From a virus: a stretch of DNA of 64,000 nucleotides. A model generated the notes under the pieces. The model saw nothing but the letters and a program-made list of their open reading frames with translations, did no database searches and had not been told where the DNA came from. The stretch is from IMG/VR virus record IMGVR_UViG_3300012944_000024, positions 34,408-98,407 of that record, one strand, 5' to 3'. Below, one piece after another: positions 52,985 to 60,832 of this stretch (positions are counted from its first letter, which is position 1; every line of letters begins with the position of its first letter). Made by a program: the position numbers and the translations under genes.

Positions 52985-55659
52985 CGCACCAGCATCGAGG
53001 CCGTCGCGCGCCTCGGCCCCTTCCCACCGGGTAGGGGGGTTTTGCGGATCGCCCCGAACCGGCGCGCCGTCTCGAGAGCAAAAAAACTACTCATCAATAA
53101 ATCTCCTGTGTGCGCGCTCGGCACGTAGTGCAGGCACTGGTCGATCCACTTCTTGAGCGGCCCCTCCGCGGGTCGCCCCTCGTTGGGGATCGCCCACGCC
53201 CCGTTCGCCATCTCCCCGAAGATGCTCGGCACGCCGTTCTGGATGCTGTTCTTGCTCGCGTCGGTGCGGTGCTCCTTGAGGATCAAGCTCTTGTTGCTCG
53301 TGACCATCAGGCGCCTCACCCCCTCCTGGGCGCCGTTGTTCTCGAACCCAAACGGCAGGTGGTCGAAGCGCTCGTCGATCCACTCGAGCTTCTTCGCGAG
53401 CTCGTCGGTCCCCCACTTGCCGCTCTCGAGCCACATGGGCACGCGGATCTGCATCTTGCCGTTGTCGTCGGGGAAGACGCCCAGTACGAAGATGGCCGTC
53501 TCGTCGGCCGCCGCGCTCTGGGAGAAGGCGAGATCCACCCCCCCGTAGATCCAGTTCTTGAGCCCCCCGCGCGGCGCGCCGTTGTACTTGAGAAACTCCT
53601 CCGCGCTCGAGGCGATGCGCTTGAAACCCATCTTGCGGCCGAGCGCGAGCGCCTTGTCGACGTACTCCTGCTTGCAGAGGGCGGTGGAGTCGTCGCGGCA
53701 GACGTTGTTGTAGTTTCTCTCGAACTCGACCGGATGCATCTCGCCGCGTCGCTCCTCGAGCAGCTCCCTCGGCCACCGCTCCGGCCAGAGGGTGCGCTCG
53801 CCCTCGGGCAGGTGGTCGTGGGCGACGAGCCGGTAGGTCGCCAAGGGGTTGGAGGGGTCGAGATCGTCGTCGGGGCGGATGAGATCCGAGTCGAAGCGCG
53901 GGCAGTTGCGAAGGAGGATGGTGCCATTGGAGCGCATGATCATCCCGGGCCAGCCCGGCCCCCCCTCGGCCTGGCTCATCATCAGGCGGTGGGTGGTGTC
54001 GTCCTGGTGGAGCGCCACGCACGTCACCACCACCTTGCCGCGCCGGCTGTCCATGCGCGTGAAGAGGGTGGAGGAGAGCCATCGATAGAGCGCCTCGCGC
54101 GCTTCGGGGGTGTGGGTGTTCTCTTCGTTGGACAGGTCGTCGACGTGGCAGAAGCCCCACCGGCTCCCGCGGATCTGCTTGGAATCTTGCCCGCGCGCCA
54201 CCAGGCTCGGGTCCTTGGAGCCGGGGGGGCGGTCGACGATGAGCTCCGTCGTCGTCCACGAGTCGCCCATGCGCGAGGACCGCCGCAGGGTGGGGAAGAC
54301 GAACTGCAGCTCCGGCGAGCTCTCGATGTACTGCCGGATCATCGAGAAGGGTTTCTTCGCCTGGCCCTCCGAGGCGCTCACCACGGCCGCCTTGAGCAGG
54401 GGGTCGTGGCCGATCTTCCAGAGCGTGTAGCCGGCGAGCGAGAACGTGTTGTGCGTGACGGTGAAGTCGCCGAGCAGGTAGCGCCCGTCCCCGCCGATCG
54501 TGACCCCGAAAAACTCATCGACCCCGATCGGCTCGACTTTGAAGTGCGTCCAGAGTGCGCGGCGCACCTTCGTCGCCGGCGTGACGCGCTTGCGCGCCAG
54601 CCGGATGGGGATGTCGGCGAACGCGTCGCCGGCGATCGTGAGGCGCCGGTAGGTACCGTACTCTGGATGCTCGAACGACCCCTCGCAGACGCGCAGGCCG
54701 AGCGACCTGGCGATGAAGGCGATGTCTCGCGCCCAGTCGGCGTTCTTTTGGGTGATCCATATGCACCCATCCTTCGCGCACCCGTCCGCGTCGATGAAGC
54801 CCGCGAGAAACTCGGCACGATCCGCCCACGGGGCCGTCTTGGCCCACGTCATCGTCAGCGAGTCGCCCTCGACGGCCTCGCGGATCTTCTCCATCAGCGG
54901 GTTGGGCCTGCGCCCCTGCCCCTTGCCCGCTCCCTTCCCGCCGGGCCGCGAGAGCCCGAACGACTGCTCGTCGAGCGGTACGACGTGCAGCCCGTGCGCG
55001 TGGGCGATCTCCATGCACATCGACCGAACCTCGGGGTCGATGCTCGTCAGGCGCACCCCGTGCCGGACCGAGTGGAGTCCGTCGCCGAACCAGACGCCGA
55101 GGAAGTAGGGGTCGACCGGCAGGGGTCGTTCGCCGTGGAATCGCCGCACCGACGCGCGCACCAGACTCGAGGTCGAGCGCTTCCACTTCGACCAGCCGAG
55201 CCAGTCTCGGATCGTGACGTCGTCGATCCTCCCCGTCTCAGAGTCGACGATCGTCAGGAGGTGGTCCTCGTTGCAAACGAACGGGTTACCCCCTCGCTTC
55301 GGCGTGACCCGGTAGAGCATCCCACGCCCCCCGCCGGTCGTGTTGAGCACCCGCGTGGGCGCCCGATAGCCCATGATCCAGTCGCCCTTGCGGACGTCCT
55401 CGACCGCACGCGTCGTCCCGTCCGCCATCAGGATCGGCGTCCCCCGCCCGTGGCACTTCGTGTGCTCGACGGGGATCATGAGCACGCTGTTGCGGTGCGC
55501 CTCGACGAACTCGAAGATCAGCCGCTGCAGCGGGATGACCCGGATGGGCGCGGCCGTCCCTTCCTCGCGCAAGACGAACTCGAAGAACTTCGCGACGTCC
55601 TCGCGCGCCTCCTCCGCCTCGAGCAAGAGCTCGGCGATCACCTCCTCGTCGTCGCTCAT
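52981..55659 (-). CDS. Large terminase subunit containing an intein
   Basis: An 892-residue precursor. The N-terminal extein (1-68) ends 'VLMIPVEHTK' and the C-terminal extein resumes with 'TFSLAGYTLWKIGHD', so the insertion splits Walker A (HTK^T). The extein also holds Walker B ('WGFCHVDDLSNEEN') and the nuclease aspartates ('YGGVDLAFSQSAAADETA' and 'HTGDLLMSSFFALE'). After splicing, a normal 556-residue TerL would translocate DNA into the prohead and cut it. It is coupled by ATGA to the genes on either side. The intein occupies residues 69-404. Confidence 0.9.
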   Translation of the reverse strand: MSDDEEVIAELLLEAEEAREDVAKFFEFVLREEGTAAPIRVIPLQRLIFEFVEAHRNSVLMIPVEHTKCHGRGTPILMADGTTRAVEDVRKGDWIMGYRAPTRVLNTTGGGRGMLYRVTPKRGGNPFVCNEDHLLTIVDSETGRIDDVTIRDWLGWSKWKRSTSSLVRASVRRFHGERPLPVDPYFLGVWFGDGLHSVRHGVRLTSIDPEVRSMCMEIAHAHGLHVVPLDEQSFGLSRPGGKGAGKGQGRRPNPLMEKIREAVEGDSLTMTWAKTAPWADRAEFLAGFIDADGCAKDGCIWITQKNADWARDIAFIARSLGLRVCEGSFEHPEYGTYRRLTIAGDAFADIPIRLARKRVTPATKVRRALWTHFKVEPIGVDEFFGVTIGGDGRYLLGDFTVTHNTFSLAGYTLWKIGHDPLLKAAVVSASEGQAKKPFSMIRQYIESSPELQFVFPTLRRSSRMGDSWTTTELIVDRPPGSKDPSLVARGQDSKQIRGSRWGFCHVDDLSNEENTHTPEAREALYRWLSSTLFTRMDSRRGKVVVTCVALHQDDTTHRLMMSQAEGGPGWPGMIMRSNGTILLRNCPRFDSDLIRPDDDLDPSNPLATYRLVAHDHLPEGERTLWPERWPRELLEERRGEMHPVEFERNYNNVCRDDSTALCKQEYVDKALALGRKMGFKRIASSAEEFLKYNGAPRGGLKNWIYGGVDLAFSQSAAADETAIFVLGVFPDDNGKMQIRVPMWLESGKWGTDELAKKLEWIDERFDHLPFGFENNGAQEGVRRLMVTSNKSLILKEHRTDASKNSIQNGVPSIFGEMANGAWAIPNEGRPAEGPLKKWIDQCLHYVPSAHTGDLLMSSFFALETARRFGAIRKTPLPGGKGPRRATASMLVR
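54448..55455 (-). mobile_element. LAGLIDADG intein within TerL
   Basis: The 336-residue element starts at Cys69 (CHGRGTPILMADGTTRAVED, the A block) and ends FTVTHN, with the penultimate His and final Asn needed for splicing. The +1 extein residue is Thr. The N3 region is 'NPFVCNEDHLLTIV'. Two LAGLIDADG-like motifs ('YFLGVWFGDG' near 187-194 and 'LAGFIDADG' near 285-293) mark a homing endonuclease. It interrupts the ATP-binding loop, so unspliced TerL should be inactive. Confidence 0.9.
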
Positions 55660-56081
55660 TCGCGTGGATAGGAGATTGGATCCTGCCCGGGGGCGATCGG
55701 CTTCGTGTTCGGGTCGCGCAGATCACGAGCGGCCAGCCGGAGCAAGCGCCGCAGCTCGTCCATCCCATGACGTGCGCCGTCGAGGTCGATGCTTCCCGCG
55801 TAGGTCTTCGTCGCCACCCACGTGAGCGACCCCGCCATCCACCTCGGGGGTAGCTGCTGGAGGCGGTCGAGGCGGTCGAAGATCGGCAGACGGAGCACGA
55901 CGTCGAACGAGCCGATTCCGTTGTGGGCGTGGTCATCCCAGACGGAATCGAGCACCCGTCGCACCTCACTACTCGCTCGCATCCCGGACGGATCGCGGCC
56001 GAATGGGTTGACCCCTTCCCACGTGAGCGCCTCGCGCAGCACTTCTGGGCCGTGCTGGGACAGCCGGACGTAGCTACTCAC
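55656..56081 (-). CDS. Protein upstream of TerL, unrecognised
   Basis: A 141-residue protein from GTG 56081 (GTGA overlap) coupled to TerL. It has mixed charged helices ('RHGMDELRRLLRLAARDLRD') and ends 'PGQDPISYPRE'. No DNA-binding motif is obvious. The position between the small-terminase candidate and TerL suggests a packaging accessory. Confidence 0.6.
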   Translation of the reverse strand: MSSYVRLSQHGPEVLREALTWEGVNPFGRDPSGMRASSEVRRVLDSVWDDHAHNGIGSFDVVLRLPIFDRLDRLQQLPPRWMAGSLTWVATKTYAGSIDLDGARHGMDELRRLLRLAARDLRDPNTKPIAPGQDPISYPRE

Positions 56082-56503
56082 GACGCGGCCGCGGCGATGA
56101 CGGCGAACTGACTTTGCACGAGCGCGCGGAACGCGGCCTCGGTGATCGTCGGGTCGACGGTGAAGGTGAGCGCGAGGGGGGAGGAGGAGATCGAGAGCAG
56201 CACGCGCACGTGCGCGATCGTGTCCTTGCCGGCGCCGCGCAGCAGCGGGCCGGGGGCGAGCTGGCCCGTCACGCGCCAGAACGGCAGCGTGGGCTCGGGC
56301 TGGTTGAAGCTAGGCGCGCCGGTCGGGTAGGTGGCGTCCACGATCGCCTTGAGCGCAGCGAGCCTAGCCTGGTCGGTGATTGATTGCTGGAGCGGGACCT
56401 CCCCCTGCACGAACGGGTACACCCCGTTGGGGGTGCCTGAGAGCCAGTAGCGCATCACGCGCAGCCGGTCGGCGTTGTCGGGCGCGCCTGTGGTCGGGTC
56501 CAT
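56078..56503 (-). CDS. Virion or packaging accessory protein
   Basis: A 141-residue protein using ATG 56503, preceded by AAGGA eight bases upstream. A GTG at 56557 overlapping the previous stop is an alternative and would place the palindrome in codons 7-13. The sequence ('LRVMRYWLSGTPNGVYPFVQ', 'VRVLLSISSSPLALTFTVDP') is beta-rich. Function unknown. Confidence 0.55.
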   Translation of the reverse strand: MDPTTGAPDNADRLRVMRYWLSGTPNGVYPFVQGEVPLQQSITDQARLAALKAIVDATYPTGAPSFNQPEPTLPFWRVTGQLAPGPLLRGAGKDTIAHVRVLLSISSSPLALTFTVDPTITEAAFRALVQSQFAVIAAAAS

Positions 56504-56517
56504 CTCACTCGTCCTTC

Positions 56518-56535
56518 TGGGAACCCGGGTTCCCA
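56518..56535. repeat. Dispersed palindrome, copy 11
   Basis: An 18-base perfect palindrome whose core ends 19 bases from the stop of the small-terminase candidate, directly upstream of the AAGGA ribosome site of the next gene. Confidence 0.9.
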
Positions 56536-56553
56536 ACGTCGTGGATCGGGTCG

Positions 56554-57198
56554 TCACTCACCGGCCATCTCCACCACCTGCGATGCCGCGGCGAGCCGCT
56601 TGCGCTCCCTCGCGCGCTCGAGCAGCCCCTGCGTCCGCTCGGGCGTCAGCGTCGAGAGGACCGCCATCAGCGATTCCTTGAGCGCGTGCTCGACGATCAC
56701 TTTTTGCGGGGCCCGTGTGCCCTCGATGTCTGCGAGCAGCTCCTCACACCGCACGTACTGGGGAGGGGGGAGGAGCTCCTCCACCACTTCCTTCTCGACC
56801 ATCGTGCCCGTGTTTGGATCGCGTACGCGACGCTTGACCGTCTTGTAGCGCGGGGTCTTGAACTTCTCGATCGCGTCGTGCAGACGCGCGATCGTCACCG
56901 CCCGCGCGTAGGGCTTGCGCGCGTCCGCCTCCGTCTTGAGCGACTCGTGCACCTTGGCGATGAGGCTGCGCGTCGCGATCGCCCCGATCCCCAGCTCCCC
57001 GCGCGCGATGCGCACGATGAGCGCGTCGGTGTAGCCGCGCGTCAATAGACGGAAGACCTCGGCGAGCCGGTTCTCGTCCTCGGTCGGGGTGAGGTCGATC
57101 TGCGCGATCACGGCGCGCTCCTCGGGCGTCACGGGGCGGGTGATCCTGGCGGGGACGCCTACTTTCGGAGGGAACGAGCCGCTGCGTCGGCGAGCCAT
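56554..57198 (-). CDS. Putative small terminase subunit
   Basis: A 214-residue protein from ATG 57198, with GAGG six bases upstream. The N-terminus is basic, followed by helices that could recognise DNA ('VFRLLTRGYTDALIVRIARG', 'IATRSLIAKVHESLKTEADA') and a charged C-terminal helix ('LTPERTQGLLERARERKRLA'), as in TerS proteins. It lies two genes upstream of TerL, the normal place. The assignment rests on order, size and helical design. Confidence 0.5.
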   Translation of the reverse strand: MARRRSGSFPPKVGVPARITRPVTPEERAVIAQIDLTPTEDENRLAEVFRLLTRGYTDALIVRIARGELGIGAIATRSLIAKVHESLKTEADARKPYARAVTIARLHDAIEKFKTPRYKTVKRRVRDPNTGTMVEKEVVEELLPPPQYVRCEELLADIEGTRAPQKVIVEHALKESLMAVLSTLTPERTQGLLERARERKRLAAASQVVEMAGE

Positions 57199-57206
57199 TG
57201 GATGCC

Positions 57207-57473
57207 TCAACGTAGGCCATCTGGATGGGTCGTTGTCAAACCGCCGGAGCAACTGGCGGCGAGCGGGATGAGACACTCGGCGAAGGCCAGCGGGGTGCGT
57301 GACGCTTCTCGCTTGCCAAGGGTGGGCCTTACGCGGTCAAACCATCCACACTGATGTGTGCCCGGTTCGCGGGCGTCGCGTGCCTTGTCCCAGCAGTCGG
57401 CCAGCAGCTTCTGGTACGGCCCGCGCGGGTCGACGTAGAGCGCGCTTACGTCGGTGCGTAGAGGCGATCTCAT
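57207..57473 (-). CDS. Small protein of the packaging operon
   Basis: An 88-residue protein, ATG 57473, whose stop lies eight bases before the small-terminase ATG. It starts MRSPLRTDVSALYVDPRGPY, and 'LYVDPRGPYQKLLADCWD' resembles the opening of a common phage protein family that continues differently. The C-terminal half departs from that pattern, so a frameshift or divergence is possible. Confidence 0.5.
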   Translation of the reverse strand: MRSPLRTDVSALYVDPRGPYQKLLADCWDKARDAREPGTHQCGWFDRVRPTLGKREASRTPLAFAECLIPLAASCSGGLTTTHPDGLR

Positions 57474-57476
57474 GGG

Positions 57477-57872
57477 TCAATCCGGCAGCGCCTCGTACGC
57501 GTCGAGGATGGCCTGGGCGACCGCCTCCCGCTTGCTGCCGTCGCGCTCGACCAGGGCGTCCAGGCACCGCGCCTCGGTCGCGTCGAGGTAGACCTGGACC
57601 AGCACGCGCCCGGCCGCCCGCTGCTGCGCGTGCGACCGGGACGGCCCGCTCGGTCCGCTCCGCCCCTCCTCGAGCACGTGGAGGCGCACCCCGGCCCACT
57701 CGATCAGTCGGTGGCGCGAGGAGATGCGCTCGACGAGCTTGGTGCGCCCGACCCCGAGGCCGTAGACCCTCTGCGCCGCCTTGCGGATCGCGGCGCCCAC
57801 GGTCACGGCCCGGACGTCGATCGCGCCCCTCTCGGTGTCGCCGTCGCGGTAGACGCGGATGGTGGCGGTCAC
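57477..57872 (-). CDS. Small protein with ribbon-helix-helix-like C-terminus
   Basis: A 131-residue protein from GTG 57872. Residues about 92-131 ('VLVQVYLDATEARCLDALVE', 'GSKREAVAQAILDAYEALPD') fit a ribbon-helix-helix DNA-binding pattern, one strand and two helices. The N-terminal part is basic. It could repress or activate local genes. The start overlaps the previous stop (GTGA). Confidence 0.55.
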   Translation of the reverse strand: MTATIRVYRDGDTERGAIDVRAVTVGAAIRKAAQRVYGLGVGRTKLVERISSRHRLIEWAGVRLHVLEEGRSGPSGPSRSHAQQRAAGRVLVQVYLDATEARCLDALVERDGSKREAVAQAILDAYEALPD

Positions 57873-58051
57873 GCGTCTTCTCGCGGCCTGAGCGGACAGG
57901 CTCGCTGGTGGTCTCGGGTCGTCCCGTCGCACCATGAGCAGGGGCGGGCCACAAACAGGCCGGGTGGACCCTCCCCCTTTTTGGCGCGACGGAGCTCGAC
58001 CTGGACCATCCCCGTCGTGAGCAGCACGGCAACGACGCCGACAGGCACCAT
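57869..58051 (-). CDS. Small zinc-pair protein, possibly the end of a frameshifted gene
   Basis: A 60-residue frame from ATG 58051. The N-terminal 20 residues are hydrophobic (MVPVGVVAVLLTTGMVQVEL) and the end has 'RPCSWCDGTTRDHQRACP', a zinc-like Cys pattern. A second frame starting at ATG 58158 overlaps the previous stop (ATGA) and runs through here in another phase ('AEVKHKPWC'). The two phases may be halves of one gene broken near an A5-G5 run at about 57980. Confidence 0.4.
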   Translation of the reverse strand: MVPVGVVAVLLTTGMVQVELRRAKKGEGPPGLFVARPCSWCDGTTRDHQRACPLRPREDA

Positions 58052-58154
58052 GGCTTGTGCTTCACCTCCGCGGCTGGGGCGGACGGAAACTGCTGCGTCG
58101 GGACCGGAACGAACGTGGCCGTGTTGGGCTCTGGCTGGACTGAGTCGGGTTTGG

Positions 58155-58394
58155 TCATGCTCGCATTTCCTGTCGCTGGGTCACGTTCATCCCGTTGCAC
58201 TGGTGACAGAAGAGGGCGTCGTGGTGCGAGCACACGCATCCGGCCTCGACGAACGCCAGCGCGTCCTTCTTGCGCTGGAATCGCCAACGCTCTCCGCTAA
58301 GCGTGTTGACGTACCACGTCGGGGTCGTGGATAGACGACCGCGTCGGATGTGACTGGGCTCGTACACCTTCTCGATGGGTCCAACGGCGGCCAT
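58155..58394 (-). CDS. Small cysteine/histidine zinc-binding protein
   Basis: A 79-residue protein from ATG 58394. Its C-terminal half has 'CVCSHHDALFCHQC', a likely zinc site, and a basic N-terminus ('TPTWYVNTLSGERWRFQRKK'). It belongs to a run of zinc-pair proteins here. Function unknown. Confidence 0.6.
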   Translation of the reverse strand: MAAVGPIEKVYEPSHIRRGRLSTTPTWYVNTLSGERWRFQRKKDALAFVEAGCVCSHHDALFCHQCNGMNVTQRQEMRA

Positions 58395-59648
58395 CTATGT
58401 CTTCTCCTTCTTCCCCGCCTCGTCGGCGCTTGGCCCATGCAGAGGGCACTCGTCGCTGTAGCCGCCGAGCATGCACTGGCAGCCCGGCGCGCCTACGCCA
58501 AGCACCGTCGCGGTCGTCTGCTTGTCGGCCGGCGGATTCAGGCGTGCGCATTCCGCTGGTGAGTCACATGCGTGCAACGGGTTCTTAGCCTTGGAGCACC
58601 AAGGAGCGTGCCTCCACTCCAACGGCTTGCGCCGCGGACAGCCCCGGAAGTGGCGCGCGTGGTCCGCCGCTTGGATGGCGGCGCAGGTGCAGGCTAGCTC
58701 TGAAACGACGGCCGCGACGACGAAGTCCGGCACATACCCGGCATTGGCGAGCGCTATCTCCAGGTCCGTCGCAAACTCCGAGTCCACCGCACGCCGTCGC
58801 TGCGCATAGGTCCAGAGCAGGTCTTGAGCGGTTGGGTCCTTCACTGATAGCGGGACCTTGCCGCGTGGCGTCGTCGGGTATTTGTCTGACTGGAACTGGC
58901 CGTCTATGAGATGCGGATGCTGCGCCTTCTCCCTCGGCGTATCCGCGACGGGCTTGCAGTTGCACTTACCAGGTCCACCACGTTCGCGCTTCGTGAGGCA
59001 CCAGCCCTGATGGTATTCGCCAACGAATCGAATCTCGGCTCCTGGGCACTCGTCGTTCGCATCCTGCACGAGCGGCTCCTGAGCGACGGGCGGTGATGCG
59101 GCGAGGGCCCGAATGCGGGACGCGAGTTCGTCCGCGGTCTCGCACGCGTACTCCTGCGAGAGCCGATCGCCTTCGCGCCCGTAGTCGTCGCAGACCTTGG
59201 CCGCTTGCTCGTACGCGTCCCACACCTTCACCTCGGCGGCGGCAAGGGCGGCGTGGAGATCGTCGCCACCTTCGATCATGCAGGCCATGTCCACCTGGAG
59301 TTGGGCCACGTGCGCTTCGGCGGCGGCAAGGGCGGCGCGAAGCTCATCGACCGTCGTCGCCCAATGCCTCGTCGCCGCGCGCTCGACACGGTGGCGAATC
59401 TCGGACGACTCCAGCGCGGCGCGGAAGTCGCGAATCGTGAGGTCGCGCGCGGACACCATCGACGAGCATGTGGTGTCGAGTTCGTCGTTCGTCTCGCGCA
59501 GTGCCTCCAGCTCCGCCTTGGCCGCCGCGAGGTCGGCGCGGAGGGTTCGTATCGTCGCGGCGAATTCGACCGAAGCCTCTTCGTGCCCCAGCGTCTTGCG
59601 CTCGTGTTCGTAGCAGGGCATCTGGCCGCATTGCGTGCAGTGGCTCAT
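58395..59648 (-). CDS. Coiled-coil, cysteine-rich protein
   Basis: A 417-residue protein from ATG 59648 (ATGA overlap). It opens MSHCTQCGQMPCYEHERKTL, a zinc pair, then a long coiled coil (residues 30-200, for example 'LRADLAAAKAELEALRETND'). Its C-terminal half holds many CxC pairs ('GKCNCKP', 'CTCAAIQAADHARHFRGC', 'GCQCMLGGYSDEC'). No enzyme family is recognised. The architecture suggests a DNA- or membrane-associated scaffold. Confidence 0.6.
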   Translation of the reverse strand: MSHCTQCGQMPCYEHERKTLGHEEASVEFAATIRTLRADLAAAKAELEALRETNDELDTTCSSMVSARDLTIRDFRAALESSEIRHRVERAATRHWATTVDELRAALAAAEAHVAQLQVDMACMIEGGDDLHAALAAAEVKVWDAYEQAAKVCDDYGREGDRLSQEYACETADELASRIRALAASPPVAQEPLVQDANDECPGAEIRFVGEYHQGWCLTKRERGGPGKCNCKPVADTPREKAQHPHLIDGQFQSDKYPTTPRGKVPLSVKDPTAQDLLWTYAQRRRAVDSEFATDLEIALANAGYVPDFVVAAVVSELACTCAAIQAADHARHFRGCPRRKPLEWRHAPWCSKAKNPLHACDSPAECARLNPPADKQTTATVLGVGAPGCQCMLGGYSDECPLHGPSADEAGKKEKT

Positions 59649-59947
59649 GACTTCCACATCGGGCACCGCGTCATCCTGTAGTGATGCATGGCGCCGCAGA
59701 TCCAGCAGCGCCAGTACTCGTCGCTTCTCATGGCTTCTTCTCCTGGCTCCTCGCGCGCAATAGGACATAACGCGTCGCTCATGACTTCGACCTCTTCTTT
59801 CGCCGCGAGCCGCGTGTGACGCCCGCAGAGCTTTCGCTTCTTGGCGCCCATTCCCTCGGCAGCACCGAGGATGAGCCCAAAGACGAGGGCGTTCCCGGGG
59901 GACTCCTTCCTCTCGTCGGCAATGCAGGCAGGGCATCGGGCTCTCAC
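59645..59947 (-). CDS. Small zinc-ribbon-like protein
   Basis: A 100-residue protein from GTG 59947 (GTGA overlap) with 'RCPACIADE' near the start and 'WRCWICGAMHHYRMTRCPMW' at the end, two zinc pairs around a helical middle. Internal ATG codons could give shorter products. Function unknown. Confidence 0.5.
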   Translation of the reverse strand: MRARCPACIADERKESPGNALVFGLILGAAEGMGAKKRKLCGRHTRLAAKEEVEVMSDALCPIAREEPGEEAMRSDEYWRCWICGAMHHYRMTRCPMWKS

Positions 59948-60129
59948 GTTTTCTTCTCCTGCCCGCCATCATCCGCGGCGAGGGCCAACCTGGCATCGCG
60001 AATGCGAAGAATGTGGTAGCCGTCCGCATGAGTGAGGCAGGCCCAGCCGACCCATGCTCCACACGTTGGGCATTCGACGGACGTTGCGTCAATCCCTTCG
60101 GGGCTCGGTACGAGCTTCGCCAGCGTCAC
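59944..60129 (-). CDS. Phage zinc-binding domain protein
   Basis: A 61-residue protein from GTG 60129. The sequence 'ECPTCGAWVGWACLTHADGY' followed by 'HILRIRDARLAL' matches a common phage zinc-binding domain with CPxC, a third Cys and a His before an Arg-rich helix. Its C-terminus ('ALAADDGGQEKKT') resembles that of the remnant encoded just upstream. Confidence 0.65.
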   Translation of the reverse strand: MTLAKLVPSPEGIDATSVECPTCGAWVGWACLTHADGYHILRIRDARLALAADDGGQEKKT

Positions 60130-60224
60130 GTCTTCTTCTCCAATTCATCCGCGGCGAGGGCTGCGCGGGCGGCCTCGTAGCCCTTGCCCTCGCGACCAAT
60201 ATCGCCGAGGGCAGCGACGAGCGG
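60126..60224 (-). pseudogene. Remnant open frame with no canonical start
   Basis: A 32-codon frame without ATG, GTG or a well-placed TTG start. It ends 'EAARAALAADELEKKT', much like the next protein's C-terminus, and its TGA overlaps the GTG of that gene. It looks like the truncated 3' end of a paralogue left by recombination. Confidence 0.4.
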
Positions 60225-60413
60225 TTAGATGTCGCGGCTCCAGTTCACGCCCTGCGAGCCGATGATGTTGTCCCGGATACCATCGACCTTCGCGGCGAAC
60301 ACCTCCAGCTTCGCCACCCGCGCCTGCGCAGCAGCGAGCGCCGCGAGCAAGACGGGGATGTCGGTGCGAGCTTCGACCTCCGGCCAGTTGCGTCCAGAGA
60401 GAACCTCGGACAC
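60225..60413 (-). CDS. C-terminal part of a helix-turn-helix protein with missing 5' end
   Basis: From GTG 60413 the product has 62 residues ('WPEVEARTDIPVLLAALAAA'). The same phase stays open upstream to about 60500 and encodes 'QVAEIRYLAAKSIPQGRIAR' and 'LFEIDQKLVSEVLSGRNW', a helix-turn-helix typical of small phage regulators, but with no start codon. The true 5' end is either replaced by the overlapping gene at 60425-60832 or read by frameshifting from it. Confidence 0.45.
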   Translation of the reverse strand: MSEVLSGRNWPEVEARTDIPVLLAALAAAQARVAKLEVFAAKVDGIRDNIIGSQGVNWSRDI

Positions 60414-60424
60414 GAGCTTCTGGT

Positions 60425-60832
60425 CTATCTCGAACAGGCGAGCGATGCGGCCCTGGGGAATCGACTTCGCTGCAAGGTAGCGAATCTCAGCGACCTGCTG
60501 TTCTCCGGCTTGAGGTCGCGGTGGACGATCCCCACGGCGTGCGCGCGCGAGAGGCCGCGTGCGACGTGGTCGTTGATGGCCGCGTGGGTCTTGGCGGTAC
60601 GCCGATCCCCCTCCTGCTCCTCCACCACCGTGCGCAGCTCGTCGGCTAGGTCGTCGAGGAGCATGGCGAGATCATCATCGCCAACCTCACGCAGCCGCTG
60701 CGACTTGTGGTTGGCGAGCTTGGCGAGCTTGTAGCGCTGCTTGGTATTTCTCATGATCCCTTCCCTTGCTCCCAAGAGAGCCACAGGGCGGCCTTCGTAT
60801 ACGCCCACCCCATCAACGAGCCACAGCCTCAT
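60425..60832 (-). CDS. Small protein with protein-kinase-like catalytic-loop fragment
   Basis: A 135-residue protein from ATG 60832 (ATGA overlap); ATG 60754 with GGAAGG is an alternative start. Residues 27-80 are charged helix. Residues about 91-113 ('VARGLSRAHAVGIVHRDLKP', then EN) match the catalytic loop of Hanks-type Ser/Thr kinases, but no other kinase motif surrounds it. The last 22 residues are basic and run over the helix-turn-helix sequence in another phase. It is probably a chimera. Confidence 0.45.
   Translation of the reverse strand: MRLWLVDGVGVYEGRPVALLGAREGIMRNTKQRYKLAKLANHKSQRLREVGDDDLAMLLDDLADELRTVVEEQEGDRRTAKTHAAINDHVARGLSRAHAVGIVHRDLKPENSRSLRFATLQRSRFPRAASLACSR

Noticed and set aside
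53110-55671. An 853-codon plus-strand frame opposite the terminase
   Set aside because: It is a shadow of the large terminase and intein, with Arg/Asp/Val-rich composition and no motifs.
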